DNA of 64,000 nt. Origin: Cognatazoarcus halotolerans. GTDB lineage: Bacteria; Pseudomonadota; Gammaproteobacteria; Burkholderiales; Rhodocyclaceae. Of this stretch, positions 58,119 to 64,000 are shown piece after piece; positions within the stretch are counted from its first letter, which is position 1, and the number at the start of each line of letters is the position of its first letter. The notes beneath the pieces are model-generated. The model was not told the DNA's origin. It worked only from the letters and a program-made list of their open reading frames with translations, and searched no databases. The DNA lies in contig NZ_WUAF01000002.1 of NCBI RefSeq assembly GCF_009800965.1, positions 20,299 to 84,298 of the forward strand, given 5' to 3'. Both the position numbers and the translations under genes were made by a program.

Positions 58119-59480
58119 CTATCTCGCCGCATGGTGGGCCGCCGCCGCCAGCGCTTCCTCGGCCGCCGGGTCGATCCCCAGTTCGTCCGTCACGGTACCG
58201 GCATTCGGATCGGAATAGATTGCCAGGTCAAGCTTGCCCTCGCCTTTGGCGACGATGGTGGTCACGCCCGCGTCGCCCGTGATATTCACCGCCGTACGGA
58301 TCATGTCCATGAGACGATCCACGCCGAGGATCAGGGCAATGCCTTCCACCGGAAGCCCCACCTGACTCAGTACCATCGTCAGCATGACCAGACCGACACC
58401 GGGCACGCCAGCCGTCCCGATCGAGGCCAGGACCGACATCCCGATCACGGTCAGATAACCGCTCAAGCCCAGATCGATCCCATAGACGTTGGCCAGGAAC
58501 ACGGTGGCGACGCCCTGCATGATGGCGGTACCGTCCATGTTGATGGTGGCGCCCAGGGGCACACTGAAGGATGCGACCGAATTGTCGACCCCGATGCGCT
58601 CGGTCACGCACCGATAGGTCACCGGAATGGTGGCATTCGAACTCGCGGTGGAAAACGCAAAGATCTGGGCCGGGCGGATCTTCTTGATGAAGGTGAGCGG
58701 ATCGAGCCCGGAAAGGACCTTGAACAGGATCATCAGGGTAACGAACAGGTGCAGGAACAGGGCGCTTACCAGCGTCACCACATAGGCCAGGACCGGAACG
58801 AAGAGTTCGACGCCCTGTTCGGTGAATGTCTTGGCGATCAGGCAGAAAACCCCGTAGGGTGCCGCCGCCATGACGATCCCGACCACCTTCATCATCAACT
58901 CGTTCATGTACTCGCAGGCGCGGGCGAAGGATGTGGATGCCTCGCCGAGCATGAGCGCGGCCACGCCCAGTACGATCACGTAGAAGATGATCTGCAGCAT
59001 CTCGCCATTGGCCATCGCGGCGATCGGGTTGGTCGGCACGATGTTGGCGAACACGTTCCATACGCTCGGTGCCTCCTTGCCCGTGATGCCGCTGGTGTTG
59101 ACGCCTTCCATGTTGAATCCGGCACCCGGTGCGATGAGTATTGCCAGACCGATCGCAACCGCGATGGCCACTGCCGTCGTCACGATGTAGAGCACGAAGG
59201 CCTTGCTGCCGACCCGTCCGAGAATGCGGATATCGCCGATCCCCAGCACGCCGCAGATGAGCGAAAAGACCACCAGCGGAACCACCAGCATCTTGAGCGC
59301 GTTGACGAACATCTTGCCGATCATGGCAAACAGTCCGCCGACAATGTGGGTGTTGATGAAGCTTGAGCCCAGTTGGTTGAAGATCAGCCCCACAACGATA
59401 CCGGCGACCATGCCAATCATGATCTTCGTGGTGAGAGACATCCTTTTGCCGGTCTGGGCCGGCCGATCGGTTGCAGCCAT
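58119..59480 (-). CDS. Dicarboxylate/amino acid:cation symporter (DAACS)
   Basis: The 453-residue membrane protein has eight transmembrane helices and re-entrant loops with the family serine-rich motif (FAFSTASSNATIPVT) and the substrate-binding region (GATINMDGTAIMQG). It imports C4-dicarboxylates or acidic amino acids with Na+ or H+. The ATG at 59480 has the ribosome site AGGGGGA; the open frame upstream is non-coding. Confidence 0.93.
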   Translation of the reverse strand: MAATDRPAQTGKRMSLTTKIMIGMVAGIVVGLIFNQLGSSFINTHIVGGLFAMIGKMFVNALKMLVVPLVVFSLICGVLGIGDIRILGRVGSKAFVLYIVTTAVAIAVAIGLAILIAPGAGFNMEGVNTSGITGKEAPSVWNVFANIVPTNPIAAMANGEMLQIIFYVIVLGVAALMLGEASTSFARACEYMNELMMKVVGIVMAAAPYGVFCLIAKTFTEQGVELFVPVLAYVVTLVSALFLHLFVTLMILFKVLSGLDPLTFIKKIRPAQIFAFSTASSNATIPVTYRCVTERIGVDNSVASFSVPLGATINMDGTAIMQGVATVFLANVYGIDLGLSGYLTVIGMSVLASIGTAGVPGVGLVMLTMVLSQVGLPVEGIALILGVDRLMDMIRTAVNITGDAGVTTIVAKGEGKLDLAIYSDPNAGTVTDELGIDPAAEEALAAAAHHAAR

Positions 59481-59952
59481 TGCGTGATCCCCCTGTCGAA
59501 TGTGCCGCCTGTCCCGCGCCGACGCAGCGTCGACCAGGGACATTGCGGCAGTACTCTCGGTCTGCAGATACAAAGACGGACTCAGGGCCCGGAAAAGCGC
59601 CCGGGTGTCACAGGCACTTGCGCAGTCGAATGGCCGCCCCTGGCGCCGGGATGACGCGGAAGCACGACCCTTGGCGGGTGGCAGACCGGCCCGGATCCCG
59701 CGGGCGGAAAAGGCATTGAGCAATCCGGCGAACCGACCGAATCTTCACCGGCACGACGACGGATCTCGGCTGCCTGCCCGCTGCGGGACGGGTGGGTGGC
59801 GGTGCCACGCCGCCCCCATGATGCGCCGTGAAGGGCGAGGGCTCAACCTCTTCGCTCGCCAATTCGCTCGATCGGCAAACCGGAATTCGATGAACCGGCG
59901 AGCGACCGGGCGGTCGGAGCGCGCCGGCCGGTCCGTCCACAGGTGGTTTCGG
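59481..59952. other. Intergenic region without a recognisable gene
   Basis: These 472 bases lie between the symporter start and the DctM stop, both on the minus strand. They should carry the symporter promoter. I see no repeat, tRNA, strong terminator or convincing small gene. Confidence 0.5.
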
Positions 59953-61236
59953 TCAGAGGTAACCGAGTCGTCCGGGCAGCCACAGGGCCGTGGCTGGGAA
60001 GAGGATCATGATCGCCAGTCCGCCGGCCATTGCCAGCACCAGCCACAGCACCCAGCGGAAAGTCTCTTCCATGCCGATGCCGGCGATACGCGAGGTGATC
60101 ATCAGCGAGATCGCCATCGGCGGGGTGAACTGGCCGATTGCGAGGTTGATGGTCATCATCACCCCGAACCACACCAGATCCCAGCCCATCGCCACCGCGA
60201 TCGGCACCAGCAGCGGCAGCAGGATCAGGAAGATCGAGATCGCATCGAGGAACATGCCCGCGACGAGCAGCAGCAGGTTGACCGAAAGCAACATCAGCCA
60301 TTCGTCGGAATGCAGCGCCACCAGTGCTTTCGCGGCACTGTCGAAGATGCCAAGGGTATTGCCCGCCCAGGCAAATACCGAGGCGATACCGATGATCATG
60401 AGCACTACCGCCGACAGTTCGCCCGCTTCGACGAGGATGCGGAACAGGCCGCGCAGGTCGATGCTGCGATACACCACCATGCCCACGAAAATGCCGTAGG
60501 CCACCGCGATCACCGCCGCTTCGGTGGGCGTGAACAGCCCGGTACGCAGGCCGCCGAGGATCACCACCGGCGCCAGCAGGCCCCAGATCGCGTCGACGAA
60601 GCTTTGCCCGAGCGGTGGACGCTCGGCCTTGAAATTGCGGCCGAAACCGTACTTGCGGCTGATCACCAGCGCAGGCACCAGCAGGCACAAGGCGGCGATC
60701 AGGCCCGGGAAAAGGCCCGCTGCGAACAGTGCCGGGACGGTTGCCGAAGGCACCATCACGCTATACACGATGAAGGCGACCGAGGGGGGAATGACGATAG
60801 CGGTCGAGCCCGAGGCCGCGATGAGGCCGGCGGAGAAGCCCTTCGGGTAGCCGCGCGCGATCATCGACGGCAACATCACCGCGGCCACCGCGGCCGCGTC
60901 GGCGGGGCCGGAGCCGGAGATGCCGCCGAGCAGCATCGACACCAGCACCGCGACCACTGCAAGCGAGCCGGTCCATTCGCCGACGATCGCGGTGACGAAG
61001 CGCACCAGGCGGATCGCCACGCCCGAGCGTTCGAAGATCATGCCGGCGAGGATGAACATCGGGATCGCCAGCAGCGGGTATTTGGCAATGCCGGCATAGA
61101 TGTTGGTGGGTACCGCGAGCTGGTCGAAGCCGGCCATCGCCAGTACCGTCACGCTCGCGACGCCGAGAGCCACCGCTAGCGGCAGGCCTGCCAGCATGGC
61201 GAGCAGGAAGAGGCCGATCAGGACGGTGCCGGTCAT
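59953..61236 (-). CDS. dctM: TRAP transporter large permease subunit
   Basis: The 427-residue protein has about twelve membrane helices and TRAP large-subunit motifs (GIPMFILAG-like, GSTAIVIPPS, SGPADAAAVAA). It forms the translocation channel with DctQ and is driven by a Na+ or H+ gradient. The ATG at 61236 overlaps the DctQ stop by 4 bases. Confidence 0.93.
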   Translation of the reverse strand: MTGTVLIGLFLLAMLAGLPLAVALGVASVTVLAMAGFDQLAVPTNIYAGIAKYPLLAIPMFILAGMIFERSGVAIRLVRFVTAIVGEWTGSLAVVAVLVSMLLGGISGSGPADAAAVAAVMLPSMIARGYPKGFSAGLIAASGSTAIVIPPSVAFIVYSVMVPSATVPALFAAGLFPGLIAALCLLVPALVISRKYGFGRNFKAERPPLGQSFVDAIWGLLAPVVILGGLRTGLFTPTEAAVIAVAYGIFVGMVVYRSIDLRGLFRILVEAGELSAVVLMIIGIASVFAWAGNTLGIFDSAAKALVALHSDEWLMLLSVNLLLLVAGMFLDAISIFLILLPLLVPIAVAMGWDLVWFGVMMTINLAIGQFTPPMAISLMITSRIAGIGMEETFRWVLWLVLAMAGGLAIMILFPATALWLPGRLGYL

Positions 61237-61721
61237 GCCTTTCTCCCGGCGCGGCTCAGGATCAGGCGTACCACCAGCAACGCGGCGAGCAGCGGCATCC
61301 ACACGGTGTACCACCATTGCGGCACGCCCAGCGCGGGCGAGGTTTCCTCGAACCGGTACTGGTCCCAGGTGAGGCGGCCGGCGTAGTAGGCGATGAAGGC
61401 AAACAGGCTGGCGGTGGCTGCGAAGGAAAGCCACTCGAGTGTGGCGCGCAGGCGGCCCGGCAAGAGCTGAGCGAAGAACACCACGCGGATGTGCCGATCA
61501 AGTGCAAACGCCGCCGAGGAGCCCAGGAAGGAGAGAACGATCAACAGCGCGATCGAGAATTCCTCGGTGGCGGCGAAAGACTGGGCGGTGAAATGGCGCA
61601 CCAGCACGTTGGTGAAGGTGATCAGAACGATCAGTGCCATCACCACCCCGGAGAGGATCTGCTCGATGGTGTAGGGCTCGGGGGGCTGCCCGTCGCCGGC
61701 TGGGGACAACTCGGTGCTCAT
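61233..61721 (-). CDS. dctQ: TRAP transporter small permease subunit
   Basis: The 162-residue protein has four membrane helices with the DctQ pattern (TFTNVLVRHF, EEFSIALLIVLSFLGSSAAF). It works with DctM. The ATG at 61721 is preferred to 61757. It lies 90 bases after the binding-protein gene, with a hairpin terminator between. Confidence 0.92.
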   Translation of the reverse strand: MSTELSPAGDGQPPEPYTIEQILSGVVMALIVLITFTNVLVRHFTAQSFAATEEFSIALLIVLSFLGSSAAFALDRHIRVVFFAQLLPGRLRATLEWLSFAATASLFAFIAYYAGRLTWDQYRFEETSPALGVPQWWYTVWMPLLAALLVVRLILSRAGRKA

Positions 61722-61747
61722 TGCCTGACCTGCTGCAAAGTTGTTTG

Positions 61748-61790
61748 ATAAAAACACTGCCGGGCAGACCGCATGCGGCCTGCCCGGCAG
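61748..61790 (-). terminator. Attenuating terminator between dctP and dctQ
   Basis: On the minus strand CTGCCGGGCAG (61790-61780) and CTGCCCGGCAG (61767-61757) form an 11-bp stem, followed by TGTTTTTATC. Partial termination here would give more binding protein than permease, as is common in TRAP operons. Confidence 0.75.
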
Positions 61791-61811
61791 GACTCGACGT
61801 CGTTGTTGCGC

Positions 61812-62843
61812 TCAGCGCTTGGCGATGTCTTCCTCGGCCTGCTTGACGAGGCCTTCGCCGATCTTGCCGGCCCACTCCTTGTAGACGCCGGCGGTCGCCT
61901 TGCGGAAGGCATTGCGCTCCGCGTCGGTGAGATGGACCACGGTCACGCCGTTGGCCTCGATCTGCTTGAGCAGCGTATCGTCGCTCGCCGAAATGCCGGC
62001 GCGGGCACGCGCCAGCTCCTCGGCGGCCGCCTGTTGGGCCGCATCGGCAACCGCCTTGCGGTCAGCCTCCGACCAGCTGTTCCAGACGTTCTTGTTCACC
62101 ACGAAGATCAGCGGATCGGCCACGTAACCCCACAGGGTGAGGTACTTCTGGCCCACGGTGTGCAGCTTGGCCGCATTGAACACCGCCAGCGGGTTTTCCT
62201 GGCCATCCACCGCGCCGGTGGCCATCGCCGGTTGCGCGTCGGCCCAGCTCATCTGGGTCGGGTTGGCGCCGAGCGCGCTGAAGGTGGCAAGGAACAGCGG
62301 CGAACCCACTACCCGCATCTTCATGCCCTTGAGGTCTTCCGGTGTGCGAATCGGGCGCTTCGAGTTCGACACCTCACGGTAGCCGTTCTCACCCCAGGCG
62401 AGCGGCACCACGTCGCGAGCGGCCAGGTCCTCGAACAGCTTCTTGCCGACGCGGCCATGAGTCAGCGCATCGATGGCTTTGTGGTCGGGCATCAGGAAGG
62501 GCAGCGAGAAGAGGTTGAGTTCCTTCACCTGCGGCGACCAGTTGATGGTCGAACCGACCGCCATGTCGATGATGCCCTGGCGAAGCGCGGTGAATTCCTT
62601 GGTCTGGTCGCCCGAAACCAACGAGGCGCCGGGGTAGACCTTGATGTTGATGCGGCCGCCGGTCTTCTCCGCGACCAGCTCGGCCCAGCGCTTGGCGCCC
62701 CAGCCCCACGGGAAGGCGTCGCCCAGCACGGTGGACATCTTGTACTCGTCCTTGTACTGCTCGGCCGATGCGGGGGCGGACAGGCCGAGCGCGGCAGCCG
62801 CGAAGAGTCCCGCGAGAAGGGCACTGAAACGGCGTTTTTGCAT
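61812..62843 (-). CDS. dctP: TRAP transporter substrate-binding protein
   Basis: The 343-residue periplasmic protein has a signal peptide (1-27, SAPASA) and the DctP fold: KMSTVLGDAFPWGWGAKRWAEL, GLPFLMPDH-like LPFLMPDHKAIDAL and MKMRVVGSPLF with the carboxylate-binding arginine. The ligand is probably an organic acid but cannot be named. It is the first gene of the P-Q-M operon. Confidence 0.93.
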   Translation of the reverse strand: MQKRRFSALLAGLFAAAALGLSAPASAEQYKDEYKMSTVLGDAFPWGWGAKRWAELVAEKTGGRINIKVYPGASLVSGDQTKEFTALRQGIIDMAVGSTINWSPQVKELNLFSLPFLMPDHKAIDALTHGRVGKKLFEDLAARDVVPLAWGENGYREVSNSKRPIRTPEDLKGMKMRVVGSPLFLATFSALGANPTQMSWADAQPAMATGAVDGQENPLAVFNAAKLHTVGQKYLTLWGYVADPLIFVVNKNVWNSWSEADRKAVADAAQQAAAEELARARAGISASDDTLLKQIEANGVTVVHLTDAERNAFRKATAGVYKEWAGKIGEGLVKQAEEDIAKR

Positions 62844-63165
62844 GAAGAGTCTCCGGTAAGGTGTTCTCTTTGCCGGCATTGCCGATGCGCTGCCGGCGGC
62901 GAGGGACCCCGATTCTACAAACCGGAAGTGGAAATGACCAAATCCGGAGACGCCCGGGCCTTGCAGAAAACGTGCGCTCCGGCTCGATGATCCGCATGCC
63001 GGCCGGTGGGCGGATCGACGAGGGGCGCCGAGTGAGGTGCCTGCTTGCAAGGTGCGCGGTTGCGCCGGAAGCCTGCGGGTTTCCGGGGAAGTCCGCTAAA
63101 GATTCCGCGAATGCGACTCGATATCGTCTCAGCTTCATTGACTGTTCCTGGCTCAGGAGATCTCG
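62844..63165. other. Divergent intergenic region, dctP / chemotaxis receptor
   Basis: These 322 bases contain the divergent promoters of the TRAP operon and the receptor gene. A ribosome site (CAGGAGA) precedes the receptor ATG. I see no other gene. Confidence 0.5.
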
Positions 63166-64000
63166 ATGTTCTCGTCAATCCGTTCCCGCCTGCTGTCGCT
63201 GATGCTGGTGGCCGTCCTTGGTGGTCTTGCCACTGCGCTTGGCGGTCTCTGGGCCTTGTGGCGCATCGACGAGACGACGGGAAGGTAGCTGCAGCAGGTG
63301 AGCCACGGCATGCATTCGCTGGTGCTGATCGAGTCCGCGGGAATGGAGTTCAAGAAACAGGTCCAGGAGTGGAAGAACATCCTGCTGCGGGGCAATGACC
63401 CGGACAGTTTCGCCAAGTACAAGAAGCAGTTTGGCGCGAGTGCGGACAAGGTACAGTCCAGGCTGACCGAACTCTCCGCCCGTTTGCAGGGCGGCGAAGA
63501 TCTCGCCGAGGCCGATCCGGGGCGCGTTCAGCGAATAGCCGCGCTCATGGCGGCCCACGCGAAGATGCGCGAAACATATCTTTCCGCGTTGTCGTCCTTC
63601 GACCCGCAGGATCCGGACGCCGGCAAGAAGGTGGATCGGCAGGTGAAGGGCGTTGATCGAGCCGCGACCGAGGAGATCGAGTCGCTGATCGCGCTCGTCG
63701 AAAAGGAGGAGCTTGCATATATCGACCGCGAAAGGGCGGCCCTGCACGAGGCAAACGTGGGCAGTCGCGTGATGATGGGCGCGGTAGTCGGCGTCGCGGC
63801 CCTGGCGGTGCTGCTCATCGCCGTGAGCGTAGTGCGACGAATTTCGAAGGCTCTGAAGGCAATGGAGTCGGGTCTGGCGTCGATCCGCTCCGAGCTCGAT
63901 CTTACAAGGGCACTACCCACTGAAGGTCGCGACGAGTTTGCCCGGATCTCGGCGAGCGTCAACGCGCTGCTGCAGGAATTCCGGGGCATCCTGCGGCGCC
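63166..64000 (+). pseudogene. Methyl-accepting chemotaxis protein, 5' part, interrupted by an in-frame TAG
   Basis: From ATG 63166 the frame encodes a membrane helix (SLMLVAVLGGLATALGGLWALWR) and 40 residues, then a TAG at 63286-63288. The same frame continues open to the window end: a helical periplasmic sensor, a second membrane helix (VMMGAVVGVAALAVLLIAVSVV) and a HAMP domain. The stop lies between TTGR and LQQVSHGM, where a sense codon is expected. A good ribosome site is retained, so this is a recent nonsense mutation or a sequencing error. The signalling domain is outside the window. Confidence 0.8.

Noticed and set aside
58017..61179. Long plus-strand frames opposite the DAACS symporter and DctM (58017-59366, 59500-61179)
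   Set aside because: They are His/Asp/Arg-rich translations typical of antisense of membrane-protein genes, without ribosome site or recognisable domain.

Overview
The window is a gene-dense, GC-rich chromosomal segment of a betaproteobacterium. The hemA-prfA-prmC-grxD order, the hemC-hemD-hemX-hemY block, the dusB-fis-purH-purD run and the mix of PQQ-alcohol-oxidation, sulfide-oxidation, TRAP and PEP-CTERM genes suggest Rhodocyclales (Thauera/Azoarcus/Aromatoleum-like). That placement is inference from gene content. There is no CRISPR array, rRNA operon, prophage or insertion sequence, and one tRNA (Phe).

Layout. 1-1.6 kb: end of a two-component system. 1.6-5.5 kb: tRNA-Phe, then hemA, prfA, prmC, grxD. 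5.8-8.6 kb: a compact four-gene unit of unknown role: a twin-arginine-type exported protein, a PqqD-like carrier, an HPr-kinase-like kinase and a nucleotidyltransferase. 8.6-12.3 kb (minus): argH, a Ser/Thr kinase with a cyclic-nucleotide-binding domain, and a fructosamine-kinase-like gene. 12.4-14.2 kb: AlgZ/AlgR-type pair. 14.2-17.5 kb (minus): ppc and a thioredoxin-like gene. 17.6-21.8 kb: hemC, hemD, hemX, hemY. 21.9-30.1 kb (minus): hemF, yegP-like, purD, purH, fis, dusB, ubiH, pepP. 30.2-43.5 kb: an alcohol/aldehyde oxidation region with an aldehyde dehydrogenase, DUF779, a PEP-CTERM protein, a SulP transporter, an NPCAAK-repeat peptide gene, cytochrome b561, a YVTN beta-propeller, a XoxJ/MxaJ-like binding protein, a PedF-like cytochrome c and an AcoR-type sigma-54 activator. 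43.5-49 kb (minus): DUF3422, then a sulfur cluster of type-I sulfide:quinone oxidoreductase, rhodanese, a second NPCA-repeat protein and two half-size YeeE/YedE transporters. 49-56.8 kb: AarF-like kinase and small stress or housekeeping genes, including PPK2. 57.3-62.8 kb (minus): a short-chain-dehydrogenase-fold protein with the full halohydrin dehalogenase motif set, a DAACS symporter and a DctPQM TRAP transporter. 63.2 kb to the end: a chemotaxis receptor gene interrupted by an in-frame TAG.

Main points. (i) Two sigma-54 promoters and a recurring inverted repeat (TGCTYCA-N3-TGGAGCA or half of it) sit at almost identical spacing upstream of the aldehyde dehydrogenase and the cytochrome c operon, next to the AcoR-like activator gene. 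This defines a small predicted regulon, with a third perfect copy near the NPCAAK gene. (ii) The PqqD/HprK/nucleotidyltransferase trio resembles lasso-peptide tailoring genes without any lasso maturation enzymes, next to an exported protein with a Ser-rich C-terminus. (iii) The gene at 57.3-58.0 kb carries both T-x4-F-x-G and S-x12-Y-x3-R. (iv) Two Cys-rich NPCA-repeat secreted proteins occur in two separate redox clusters.
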